This document shows, piece by piece, positions 27,942-36,002 of a DNA stretch of 64,000 nucleotides (within the stretch, counting starts at the first letter, position 1; each line of letters starts with the position of its first letter). Both the position numbers and the translations under genes were made by a program. The notes below the pieces were generated by a model. It was not told the DNA's origin. It was given only the letters and a program-made list of their open reading frames with translations, and did no database searches. Where the stretch lies: assembly GCA_963734085.1 (NCBI GenBank), contig CAVTFT010000009.1, positions 248,001 through 312,000 on the forward strand. Reading direction: 5' to 3'. The DNA is from CAIWHR01 sp963734085 (lineage in GTDB: Bacteria; Pseudomonadota; Gammaproteobacteria; Burkholderiales; Casimicrobiaceae).

Positions 27942-28332
27942 GCGGCACGACCGCGGTCGCCTCGAGCTCGATCTTGCCGGGACGATCGAGGAGGTCGGAG
28001 ACGAAGATCATGCTCATCGCCGGATAGTGCGTACCCATATGCCGGCGCCAGATCGCGGAGAGCTCATGGCGCGCCGCGAGATACGCGGGCTTGTCGCAGC
28101 AGTAGGCGGTCATCCGGCAGATGTGGCGCGCTTCGCCGCCGGCTTCGGCGAGCACGGCAAGAACGTTGACGAGCGCCTGCTCGAATTGCGGCGCGAACTC
28201 TTCGGATTCGAACTTCTGGTGTGCATTCCAACCGACCTGTCCGGCGATGAACACGATGCGGCCCGCATCGGCGGCGATGCCGTTCGCGTAACCGATCGGG
28301 CTTGCCCAGCCTTCGGGGAGCAGTACCTGCAC
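27931..28332 (-). CDS. RidA family protein
   Basis: 133 residues of the YjgF/YER057c/UK114 fold: GIAADAGRIVFIAGQVGWN, FEQALVNVLAVLAEAGG and the C-terminal PAMSMIFVSDLLDRPGKIELEATAVVP. The canonical RidA arginine site (usually CRV/IEI around the last strands) is not preserved, so imine deaminase activity is doubtful. RidA-like genes recur next to aromatic degradation genes with unknown purpose. It starts 12 bases after the ferritin-like gene and overlaps the SDR. Confidence 0.82.
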   Translation of the reverse strand: MQVLLPEGWASPIGYANGIAADAGRIVFIAGQVGWNAHQKFESEEFAPQFEQALVNVLAVLAEAGGEARHICRMTAYCCDKPAYLAARHELSAIWRRHMGTHYPAMSMIFVSDLLDRPGKIELEATAVVPHAA

Positions 28333-28344
28333 AGTGGGCCCGCT

Positions 28345-28983
28345 TTAGTCCGTATACCGCGGCGGATCGGGATCCTCGGCCCAGTCGCTGTCCGGCTTCT
28401 CCACTTTTTTCATCCACGCGAGCACGAGCCGCACGTGTTCCTCTTCCTCGGCGCGCAATTCCTGCGCGGCACGCCGCACGGCGTCGGTCGACGCGACACG
28501 CGCCAGCTCGGCGAAGAATCGCTCTGCGCGCTTTTCGGCGGCGAGCGCCACCTCGAGCGCGTGATACGGCTGCATCAGGTAGTGGACATCCTGCATCGGC
28601 GTGACTTCCGGCGGCTCGGTCCCCGGCCATCCGCCATCGCGCGGCGTGAGGGGTGGGGCTTCCGACCACCCCATCGCGGCCATGATGTCGTCGGCGTGCT
28701 TGCTTTCGTAGTTGGCCATTGTGCGGAACATCGCCGCCACCTCGCGATTGTTGTGCGTTTCCATCGCGTCGGCCAAGTCGGCGTAGCGCTGCGATGCCTC
28801 GACCTCCATCGCCCATGCCTGCGCCATGAACTCGGCGAGCAATCGCGGCGCCTTCAACTCGGATGCGGTGCTCTGTTTGGCCGCCGGCGGCTGTCTCTTG
28901 GCCGGCGCCGGTTTCTTCGCAGCCGGCTTGCGCACCGCGCGCGTCTTGGTCGTCTTGACGGTCCGGGTCGTCGCACGATTCAT
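28345..28983 (-). CDS. Ferritin-like di-iron protein with a basic histone-H1-like tail
   Basis: 212 residues. The first ~45 are a Lys/Ala/Pro/Arg-rich tail (KPAAKKPAPAKR) resembling histone H1 or AlgP-type DNA-binding tails. A four-helix ferritin/rubrerythrin-like bundle follows, with ligands in AMEVEASQRYADLADAME, ANYESKHADDIM, ALEVALAAEKRAERFF and ELRAEEEEHVRLVLAWM. The start codon overlaps the korB stop (ATGA). A link to protecting the oxygen-sensitive KorAB/ferredoxin system from oxidants is inferred from this coupling. The tail is unusual for this family. Confidence 0.8.
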   Translation of the reverse strand: MNRATTRTVKTTKTRAVRKPAAKKPAPAKRQPPAAKQSTASELKAPRLLAEFMAQAWAMEVEASQRYADLADAMETHNNREVAAMFRTMANYESKHADDIMAAMGWSEAPPLTPRDGGWPGTEPPEVTPMQDVHYLMQPYHALEVALAAEKRAERFFAELARVASTDAVRRAAQELRAEEEEHVRLVLAWMKKVEKPDSDWAEDPDPPRYTD

Positions 28984-29816
28984 AGCACGAACTCCACTTC
29001 GATATCCGCAGGCGAGTGGGTTGCCGCACCGACGAACGCCTTGTACGGCGTGCGATGGCCGGCATAGAGCACGCCGATGTTGAAGCCGTCGTCGGTCATG
29101 ATGCGGCGCGCGGCGCGCGCCGGGTCGTCGGTCGCGGCGACCGGCGCCGGATGCACGAGTTGCTTCCATGCCCGCTGATCGGGACGGAACGTCACGCACG
29201 GGCTCAGGATTTCGACGAACGAAAAGCCCGGATGCCGGATCGCCTCGGCGATCAGCTCCGCCGTGCCGTTCGGATCGCCGGCGAATGCGCGGGCGACGAA
29301 ATTGGCCCCCGACGCGAGCGCGATGACCAGCGGATGGAACGAGCGCACGCCGGTTCCGCCGGGCGAGAGCTTCGAGTCCCAATCGGGCTCGGTCGTCGGC
29401 GACGGCTGGCCCTTGGTCATTCCGTACACGTGGTTGTCCATCACGATGTAGGTGAGGTCGACGTTGCGCCGGCAGGCGTGCAGGAAGTGATTGCCACCGA
29501 TCGAATAGCCGTCGCCGTCGCCGCCGGTGACGACGACGGTGAGATCGGGTCGCGCGACCTTCAACCCCGTCGCGGCGGCAAGCGAGCGGCCGTGCACGCC
29601 GTGGAAGCCGTAGCACGTCGTATACGCAGGAATGCGCGATGAGCAGCCGATGCCCGAGACGACCGCAACCTTTTCGGGGGGCGTTCCGATCTTTGCGAGC
29701 GCCTTGGTGAGCGAGCTTAAGATCGAGTAGTCGCCGCAGCCCGGGCACCAGATCGGCTTGTAGCTCGACTTGTACGCGGCCGCGGTCAGTGGAGGAGGTA
29801 CGGCGAGATCGTTCAT
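28980..29816 (-). CDS. korB: 2-oxoacid:ferredoxin oxidoreductase beta subunit KorB
   Basis: 278 residues from ATG 29816, which overlaps the korA stop by four bases. The thiamine-diphosphate site is seen in VVTGGDGDGYSIGGNHFLHACRRN, and the N-terminal WCPGCGDYSILSS with GIGCSSRI gives cysteines for the [4Fe-4S] cluster. With KorA it oxidises 2-oxoglutarate to succinyl-CoA and reduces ferredoxin, the electron donor for benzoyl-CoA reductase in Thauera. Lying divergent from had-oah-dch-bcr, it is the electron-supply arm of that pathway. Confidence 0.93.
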   Translation of the reverse strand: MNDLAVPPPLTAAAYKSSYKPIWCPGCGDYSILSSLTKALAKIGTPPEKVAVVSGIGCSSRIPAYTTCYGFHGVHGRSLAAATGLKVARPDLTVVVTGGDGDGYSIGGNHFLHACRRNVDLTYIVMDNHVYGMTKGQPSPTTEPDWDSKLSPGGTGVRSFHPLVIALASGANFVARAFAGDPNGTAELIAEAIRHPGFSFVEILSPCVTFRPDQRAWKQLVHPAPVAATDDPARAARRIMTDDGFNIGVLYAGHRTPYKAFVGAATHSPADIEVEFVL

Positions 29817-31609
29817 TCGTTGCCCTCGGTGACGGCGGCGGCCCACGCGATGATCGCCTTCGCGAGCTCGCCCGGGCGCAGCGGCAGCGGACCGGGGCGA
29901 TGGAAGCTCGCGGGGCGGCCGGGCAGGTCGTATACGGAGCGCAAATAGCGGAACAGTTGTGCGCCGTGGTTCTGCTCGACGACGAGCGCGCGCGTGACCC
30001 CGGCGAGTGCCGCGGCGAGCTTTTCGGGCTGCGCCGGCGCTAGCAGCCGCAGCGCGATCAGCCGCACGTTGACGCCCGCTTCGCGCGCACGCGCGACCGC
30101 TTCGCGCACGGCGGCGGTCGAGGAGCCGAATGTGATCACCGCGGCATCGCCGTCGCCCTCGATGTCCGCCCACCAAGGGCCGTAGTCGTGCTGGTGCAGC
30201 TTGCGTTCGCGCTTGTCGAGCTGCAGGCGATGATCGCGCGCACCGCTGCTGGGAATTCCGGCTTCCGTGTGCTCGAGGCCGTCGGCGGTGTACACGGTGC
30301 CCGGTGTGCCCGGAATCGCCATCGGCGACACGCCGGTCTCGGTGTCGCGATAACGCTTGTAGTCCGGTGTGTTCGCTGCCGCGGTAACGCGCCTGCCCGC
30401 GAACGCGACGTCGGCCGGGCGATCGATGATCGCGCGCGACTGTCCCATGAACTGGTCGGACAGCACGATCGCCGGCGCCTGCAACGCTTCGGCCAGCTCC
30501 ACCGCCCATTGCGTCGTGGCGACGCAGTCGGCGATCGACGTCGGCGCAAGGACGAGCCGCGGCGCGTCGCCGTGCAGCCCGGCGACCGCGAACGAGAGAT
30601 CGCTCTGCTCGCTCTTGGCGGGGATTCCGGTCGACGGACCGCCGCGCATCACGTCGACGACGACGATCGGCACCTCGGCGGCAACGGCGAGGCCGATGCC
30701 CTCGGTCATCAGCGCGAGGCCCGGCCCGGCGGTGGCGGTAAGCGAAGGTACGCCGCCGTACGATGCGCCGATGATCATGTTGACCGACGCGAGCTCATCC
30801 TCGGCCTGGAGCAGCGTGCCGCCGACCTTGGTCAGCGCCGGCGCCATCCATTCGAGAAGCTCGGTCGCCGGCGTGATCGGATAGGCGGCGACGAAACGCA
30901 CGCCGCCGCGGATCGCGCCGTAGCCGGCGGCCTCGTTGCCGCTGATGAGCCAGCGCTTCGCGTTGCCCTGACGATCTCCCGGAAGCGCCGGGATGCCCTC
31001 GATTCCCGCAGCGGCGGCGATGCCCGCGGCGAGCGCGGCAAGATTCGCAGCGAGAGCAACGTCGTCGCGTTTCCACGAGCCGCGCACCGCGGCCTCGAGC
31101 GCCGTTGCCGGGATGCCGGAGAGCGCTCCCGCGAGGCCCAGCGCGACCATGTTGGTCCAGCTCCCGGGGATGCCTTTCGCCGTCTTCTTGAGCGATCGTG
31201 GCACGAAGCGCGCGCCGGTCGTCTTGAACGCGTCGGGCACGTCGCCTTCGTCCGGGTCGCCGATCAGGATGCTCGACGCGGTAAGCGGAATCTCGTCGGC
31301 GAAACGATGGACGTTCTGCCAGTCGATCGCGAGCAGCAGATCGAAAGCGTCGTCGAGTGTGGCCATCGGCGCGCGCGCGAGCCGCACGAGCGCCGCCGCC
31401 TCGCCGCCGCGGATCTGCGGGCCGCTCGTGCGCACCATCAGTCCGTAGAAGCCCGCCTTGGCGGCTGCGTCGAGCAACAACGTGCCCGCCGTCATCACGC
31501 CGCTGCCGCCGCTGCCGGCAAGCGCGATCGAAAGGCTCGCCGGCGCGCCCGCCGAGCGCGTCCGTTGCGCCTTCGGTGCGGCGGTTTTCGCGGTGGCCAC
31601 AGCCTGCAC
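29813..31609 (-). CDS. korA: 2-oxoacid:ferredoxin oxidoreductase alpha/gamma fusion subunit KorA
   Basis: 598 residues starting at GTG 31609, which has GGAGGA six bases upstream; no ATG start in the region is better supported. The N-terminal ~200 residues are the gamma domain (LAGSGGSGVMTAGTLLLDAA...TSGPQIRGGEAAALVRL). Residues ~230-598 are the alpha domain (GNEAAGYGAIRGGVRFVAAYPITPATELLEWMA, TATAGPGLALMTEGIGLA). The gamma-alpha fusion is the form known from benzoate clusters of denitrifiers. The FNR-type promoter in front suggests anaerobic induction. Confidence 0.93.
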   Translation of the reverse strand: MQAVATAKTAAPKAQRTRSAGAPASLSIALAGSGGSGVMTAGTLLLDAAAKAGFYGLMVRTSGPQIRGGEAAALVRLARAPMATLDDAFDLLLAIDWQNVHRFADEIPLTASSILIGDPDEGDVPDAFKTTGARFVPRSLKKTAKGIPGSWTNMVALGLAGALSGIPATALEAAVRGSWKRDDVALAANLAALAAGIAAAAGIEGIPALPGDRQGNAKRWLISGNEAAGYGAIRGGVRFVAAYPITPATELLEWMAPALTKVGGTLLQAEDELASVNMIIGASYGGVPSLTATAGPGLALMTEGIGLAVAAEVPIVVVDVMRGGPSTGIPAKSEQSDLSFAVAGLHGDAPRLVLAPTSIADCVATTQWAVELAEALQAPAIVLSDQFMGQSRAIIDRPADVAFAGRRVTAAANTPDYKRYRDTETGVSPMAIPGTPGTVYTADGLEHTEAGIPSSGARDHRLQLDKRERKLHQHDYGPWWADIEGDGDAAVITFGSSTAAVREAVARAREAGVNVRLIALRLLAPAQPEKLAAALAGVTRALVVEQNHGAQLFRYLRSVYDLPGRPASFHRPGPLPLRPGELAKAIIAWAAAVTEGNE

Positions 31610-31638
31610 GTCGTTCCTCCGGATGATTCGATTCGCGC

Positions 31639-31680
31639 AGTAAACCGGCTCCGCGCGATGTTGCAATTGACGCAGATCAA
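31639..31680 (-). promoter_or_regulatory. FNR-dependent promoter of the kor operon
   Basis: Read on the minus strand, TTGATCTGCGTCAA (31680-31667) matches the FNR/CRP-family palindrome TTGAT-N4-ATCAA with one mismatch. Exactly 22 bases after it lies TTTACT (31644-31639) as -10, which places the box at about -41.5, the class II activator position. Transcription would begin ~20-25 bases before GTG 31609. The same box is also upstream of the divergent had operon. Confidence 0.65.
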
Positions 31681-31723
31681 AGCGTCCGCAATCGCCGTCG
31701 CGCAATATGATTTGCAGCAAACC

Positions 31724-31750
31724 GGTATTGTGGTACTGTAATACCAGAAT
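31724..31750 (+). promoter_or_regulatory. GGTAT-type operator/promoter module upstream of had
   Basis: GGTAT (31724-31728), three bases, GGTAC (31732-31736), four bases, ATACC (31741-31745), then CAGAAT (31745-31750) as a -10-like hexamer. The inner part is a TGGTA-N6-TACCA palindrome. The same arrangement with identical spacing occurs upstream of the hemerythrin operon at 44820-44846. It lies 88 bases before ATG 31838 of had. The protein that binds is not known. Confidence 0.5.
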
Positions 31751-31837
31751 AGCGTCCGGCGAGGGTTCGGTCAAGCATCGGCGGGGTTCCCGCGAGGTTT
31801 ACCGGTGCCGGCAGCCCGACCGAGGAGGAACGATCCG

Positions 31838-32905
31838 ATGGCAATCGAAGCCCGCCGCTGGGTGATGACCGCGGTGAACGCGCCGCTCACGCGGGAGGCG
31901 TTCACGGCCGACCCCGGACCGGGCGAGGTCGTGGTCGCGGTCGCCGGCTGCGGCGTCTGCCACACCGATCTCGGCTACTTGTACGACGGCGTGCGGACCA
32001 ATCACCCGCTGCCGCTCGCGCTCGGCCACGAGATCAGCGGCCATGTGGTCGCGACCGGCGCCGGAGCGCAAGCCTGGCTCGGCAAAGCCGTGATCGTTCC
32101 AGCGGTGCTGCCGTGCGGCGATTGCGATCTCTGCCGGCGTGGCCTGGCACCGATCTGCCGCGCGCAGAAGATGCCGGGCAACGACATCCAGGGCGGGTTC
32201 GCGACGCACATCGTCGTGCCGGGTCGCGGGCTGTGTGCGGTTGACGAAACGCGTCTCGCCAAGGCCGGGCTCACGCTCGCCGACGTGTCGATCGTCGCCG
32301 ATGCGCTCACCACGCCGTACCAGGCGGTTCGTCGCGCGGGCGTTGCGCCGGGGAGCCTTGCCATCGTCGTCGGCGCGGGCGGCGTCGGCGGCTATTGCGT
32401 GCAGATGGCCAATGCAGCCGGCGCGAAAGTCGTCGCCATCGACGTCGACGCGGACAAGCTCGAGGCGATTTCGCGCCATGGCGCCGCACTGACGCTCGAC
32501 GCGCGCTCGCAGGACGGCAAGGCGATGAAGGCTGCGATCGGCGCATTCGCGAAGCAGAATGGCCTGCGCGCCACCGAATGGTTCATTTTCGAATGCTCGG
32601 GCACTGCCGCCGGGCAGCTCACCGCCTGGGGCTTGCTCGTGCACGGCGCGACGCTGTCGGTCGTCGGCTTCACGATGGACAAGGTCGAGGTCCGGCTGTC
32701 CAACCTGATGGCGTTCGATGCGCGGGCGCTCGGCAACTGGGGCTGCCCGCCGGACGCCTACCCCGCCGCGCTCGACCTCGTGCTCGACGGCAAGGTGGCG
32801 ATCAAGCCTTTCGTCGAAGCGCATCCGCTCGACGATATCAACCGCGTGTTCGCCGCCGTCCATCGGCGCGAGATCAAGAAACGCGCAGTGCTCGTTCCCG
32901 TTTGA
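31838..32905 (+). CDS. had: 6-hydroxycyclohex-1-ene-1-carbonyl-CoA dehydrogenase Had
   Basis: 355 residues of the zinc-dependent medium-chain dehydrogenase family. GCGVCHTDLGYLYDG and GHEISGHVVATG hold the catalytic-zinc ligands, CGDCDLCRRGLAPIC the structural zinc cysteines, and VVGAGGVGGYCVQMANAAGA the NAD-binding Rossmann motif. In the Thauera-type benzoyl-CoA pathway it oxidises the alcohol formed by Dch to 6-oxocyclohex-1-ene-1-carbonyl-CoA. A strong GAGGAGGAAC site precedes ATG 31838. It is the first gene of the plus-strand anaerobic operon. Confidence 0.92.
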   Translation: MAIEARRWVMTAVNAPLTREAFTADPGPGEVVVAVAGCGVCHTDLGYLYDGVRTNHPLPLALGHEISGHVVATGAGAQAWLGKAVIVPAVLPCGDCDLCRRGLAPICRAQKMPGNDIQGGFATHIVVPGRGLCAVDETRLAKAGLTLADVSIVADALTTPYQAVRRAGVAPGSLAIVVGAGGVGGYCVQMANAAGAKVVAIDVDADKLEAISRHGAALTLDARSQDGKAMKAAIGAFAKQNGLRATEWFIFECSGTAAGQLTAWGLLVHGATLSVVGFTMDKVEVRLSNLMAFDARALGNWGCPPDAYPAALDLVLDGKVAIKPFVEAHPLDDINRVFAAVHRREIKKRAVLVPV

Positions 32906-32918
32906 TTGAGGTGTGCCC

Positions 32919-34046
32919 ATGAATGCTCCCGACGCACTTTCCGCCGCCCACGAATTCAAGAACCACGATCTCGTCGACGACAGCACGAAGCCCGGCGTCC
33001 GCTACGAAAAGCGGCCGGCCACGCGCCCCGACGGCACCGTCGCCTCCGGCCTCTACAACGCGTGGATCACGCTCGACAACCCGGGGCAGTTCAACTCGTA
33101 CACGACCGACATGGTGAAGGGCGTGATTCTCGCGTTCCGCGCAGCGTCGAACGCGCGCGACGTCAATTGCGTCGTGTTCACCGGCGCCGGCGATCGCGCG
33201 TTCTGCACCGGCGGCAATACCAAGGAATACGCCGAGTATTACGCGGGGCACCCGCAGGAATACCGGCAGTACATGCGCCTGTTCAACGACATGGTCTCGG
33301 CGATTCTCGCGTGCGACAAGCCGGTGATTTGCCGCGTCAACGGCATGCGCATCGGCGGCGGCCAGGAGATCGGAATGGCCTGCGACTTTTCCGTCGCGCA
33401 GGATCTCGCCCGCTTCGGCCAGGCAGGTCCCAAGCACGGCTCCGCGCCGATCGGCGGCGCGACCGATTTTCTGCCGGTGATCGCCGGCGTCGAACGCTCG
33501 ATGGCGGCGTGCGTGCTGTGCGAGCCGTTCTCGGCGCACAAAGCGTATTGGATGGGCGTGCTGACCGACATCGTTCCCGCGCTCAAGGTGAACGGCCACT
33601 ACGTCGCGAATCCGCTGGTCGAGACGCAGCGGATGACCGACGAGTTCGGGCGCTTTGTGTTCGGTGAGCCGAAGACGGGCGAAGCCGCGAAGGCGGGGAA
33701 AGCGATGCTCGCGAGCGGCTCGGTCGACCTCACGCTCCTCGACGAAAAGGTCAGCGAGCTTTGCGCGAAGATGCTGCTGACGTTCCCCGATTGCACGACG
33801 AAGACGCTCGAAGAATTGCGCAAGCCGAAGCTCGACGCGTGGAACCGGAACAAGGAGAATTCGCGCGCCTGGCTCGCGCTCAACATGATGACCGAAGCGC
33901 GTGCGGGCTTCACCGCGTTCAACGAGGGCCCGAAGGACGACCGCGAGGCGGACTTCGTGCTGCTGCGCCAGAAGCTCGCCGCCGGCGAAAGCTGGGTCGG
34001 TCCGCTCCACGACACGATCCAGCCGCGCAACAAACACAAGGGCTGA
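32919..34046 (+). CDS. oah: 6-oxocyclohex-1-ene-1-carbonyl-CoA hydrolase Oah
   Basis: 375 residues, a long crotonase-family protein. AWITLDNPGQFNSYTTDMVKG, GAGDRAFCTGGNTKEYAEYY and RVNGMRIGGGQEIGMACDFSVAQD are the conserved blocks, with a specific C-terminal extension (TFPDCTTKTLEELRKPKLDAWN). Oah adds water and hydrolytically opens the ring to 3-hydroxypimeloyl-CoA. ATG 32919 is used; a GTG two codons earlier is an alternative. It lies 13 bases after had. Confidence 0.94.
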   Translation: MNAPDALSAAHEFKNHDLVDDSTKPGVRYEKRPATRPDGTVASGLYNAWITLDNPGQFNSYTTDMVKGVILAFRAASNARDVNCVVFTGAGDRAFCTGGNTKEYAEYYAGHPQEYRQYMRLFNDMVSAILACDKPVICRVNGMRIGGGQEIGMACDFSVAQDLARFGQAGPKHGSAPIGGATDFLPVIAGVERSMAACVLCEPFSAHKAYWMGVLTDIVPALKVNGHYVANPLVETQRMTDEFGRFVFGEPKTGEAAKAGKAMLASGSVDLTLLDEKVSELCAKMLLTFPDCTTKTLEELRKPKLDAWNRNKENSRAWLALNMMTEARAGFTAFNEGPKDDREADFVLLRQKLAAGESWVGPLHDTIQPRNKHKG

Positions 34047-34050
34047 AGCC

Positions 34051-34824
34051 GTGCCGGGACAATCTCCGCTGAAGGACCGCGTCGAGCGTGACGGCGCGCT
34101 GCTGCGGCTCACGCTTGCGCAGCCGAAAGCCAATCTCGTCGACGCCGCGATGATCGCTGCACTGCACGGCGCATTCGTCGCGTACCGCACCCAGACCGGG
34201 CTGCGCGGCGTCTTGCTCGACGCCGAGGGGCCGCATTTCAGCTTCGGCGCGAGCGTGGAGGAGCATCTTCCCGACCGCTGCGCGGCGATGCTCGCATCGC
34301 TGCATGCGCTGATCCTCGCGATGCTCGAATTTCCCGCGCCGATCCTCACCGTCGTTCGCGGGCAGTGCCTGGGCGGCGGGCTCGAGCTGGCGCTGGCCGG
34401 AGGCCCGATCTTCGCCGCGCCGGACGCGCAGTTCGCGCAGCCGGAGATGAAGCTCGGTGTGTTCGCGCCCGCGGCGTCGGTGCTGCTGCCCTACCGCGTC
34501 AATCAGCCCGCCGCCGAGGACCTGCTGTTCTCGGGACGCTCGATCGGCGCCTTGGAGGCGAAGGCGATCGGTCTCGTGCAGATCGTGTTCGACGACCCCG
34601 AAGCCGCCGCGCTCGCGTATTTCGACCAGCATCTCGCAGCGAAGAGCGCCGCGGCGCTCGCGTGTGCCGTTGCGGCTGCGCGCGCCGAGCTGATCCGCGA
34701 CGTGCGCCACCGACTCGCCGACGTCGAGCGGCTCTATCTCGACCGACTGATGCAAACGCGCGACGCGAACGAAGGTCTCCTCGCGTTCCTCGGCAAGCGC
34801 AAACCGAACTGGGAGCACCGTTGA
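34051..34824 (+). CDS. dch: Cyclohexa-1,5-diene-1-carbonyl-CoA hydratase Dch
   Basis: 257 residues from GTG 34051, which places PLKDRVERDGALLRLTLAQPKANLVDAAMI at the normal family start; there is no suitable ATG. Crotonase signatures are GPHFSFGASVEEHLPD and RGQCLGGGLELALAGGPIFAAPDAQFAQPEMKLGVFAP. It hydrates the cyclic dienoyl-CoA made by benzoyl-CoA reductase. It follows oah by four bases and overlaps bcrC as TGATG. Confidence 0.93.
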   Translation: MPGQSPLKDRVERDGALLRLTLAQPKANLVDAAMIAALHGAFVAYRTQTGLRGVLLDAEGPHFSFGASVEEHLPDRCAAMLASLHALILAMLEFPAPILTVVRGQCLGGGLELALAGGPIFAAPDAQFAQPEMKLGVFAPAASVLLPYRVNQPAAEDLLFSGRSIGALEAKAIGLVQIVFDDPEAAALAYFDQHLAAKSAAALACAVAAARAELIRDVRHRLADVERLYLDRLMQTRDANEGLLAFLGKRKPNWEHR

Positions 34825-36002
34825 TGGCCACGATCCCGCCCGTCATAGCGATCGTCGAGCGCTGCCAGGCGCTGTTCGACGACCTCGATTTCAACGCCGT
34901 CAAGGAATGGAAGGCAGCCGTCCCCGGACGCAAGGCGATCGGCTACATGCCGGTGTACGTGCCGCGCGAGCTGATCCACGCGGCCGACATGCTGTCGGTC
35001 GGCATTCTCGGCGGCGGCGATCAGATCGAGGTGATCCAGGGCGATGCCTATTACCAGAGCTACATCTGCCGGATCCCGCGCTCGACGATCGAGCTGGGGT
35101 TGAGCGGCCGCCTCGACTGCCTCGACGGTCTGCTGTTCCCGTCGATCTGCGACGTGATCCGCAATTTGTCCGGGATGTGGCAGCTCCTGTTCAAGGACAA
35201 GTACGTCCGTTACATCGACGTGCCGCAGAACTATGTCGATTCGATCGGTGGCGCGTTCTACGTGAGCGAGCTCGAGGTCCTGCGCGGGGATCTGGGCAAG
35301 CTGCGCGGCAAGCCGGTCACCGACGCCGAGCTCAACGCGTCGATTCGCGTGTTCAACGAAAACCGCGCCGCGATCCGCGAGCTGTATGCGTATCGCGCAG
35401 AAAAGCCGTGGCAAGCGCCGACCGCGGAGGTCTATCTGGTGCTGCGCGCCGGCATGGTCTTGCCACCCGAGGAGCACACGAACCTCGTCCGCGAGTACAT
35501 CGCAGCGGCCGACGCCATGCCGAGGCCGAAGCGCGACAACGCGCGCATCGTGCTGACCGGTGCGTTCTGCGAGCAGCCGCCGCTCGGCCTCATCAAGTCG
35601 ATCGAGATGGCCGGTTGCTACATCGTCGACGACGATTTCATGCTGGTCACGCGCTGGCTGCTGGACGACGTGCCTGCCGACGGCAATCCGCTGGAAGAGC
35701 TTTCGAAGGCCTTCCTCCACCGCTCGGCGTCGACGGCCGCCAAGTACGAGACGACGCGCGAGGAGAAGGGCGTGTTCCTGCTGAAGCAGGTCAAGACCCG
35801 CGGCGCCGAGGGCGTCATCTTCGCCGCGCCGTCGTTCTGCGACCCCGCGCTTCTCGAGCGGCCGATGCTGCAGGACGTGCTCGCGAAGCACAAGGTGCCC
35901 TACACCGCGTTCAAGTACGCCGAGAACACCGGACAGATGGCGCCGATCCGCGAGCAGGCGGGGACGTTCGCCGATTCGATCAAGCTGTGGAGCGCAGCAT
36001 GA
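34824..36002 (+). CDS. bcrC: Benzoyl-CoA reductase subunit C
   Basis: 392 residues of the 2-hydroxyacyl-CoA dehydratase D-component family. Blocks seen are GYMPVYVPRELIHAADMLSVGILGGG, CRIPRSTIELGLSGRLDCLDGLLFPSICDVIRNLSGMW and APSFCDPALLERPMLQ. With BcrB it forms the catalytic module holding [4Fe-4S] clusters where the aromatic ring accepts electrons. It overlaps dch and bcrB by one and four bases. The bcrC-B-A-D order is the Thauera-type class I ATP-dependent enzyme. Confidence 0.95.
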   Translation: MATIPPVIAIVERCQALFDDLDFNAVKEWKAAVPGRKAIGYMPVYVPRELIHAADMLSVGILGGGDQIEVIQGDAYYQSYICRIPRSTIELGLSGRLDCLDGLLFPSICDVIRNLSGMWQLLFKDKYVRYIDVPQNYVDSIGGAFYVSELEVLRGDLGKLRGKPVTDAELNASIRVFNENRAAIRELYAYRAEKPWQAPTAEVYLVLRAGMVLPPEEHTNLVREYIAAADAMPRPKRDNARIVLTGAFCEQPPLGLIKSIEMAGCYIVDDDFMLVTRWLLDDVPADGNPLEELSKAFLHRSASTAAKYETTREEKGVFLLKQVKTRGAEGVIFAAPSFCDPALLERPMLQDVLAKHKVPYTAFKYAENTGQMAPIREQAGTFADSIKLWSAA

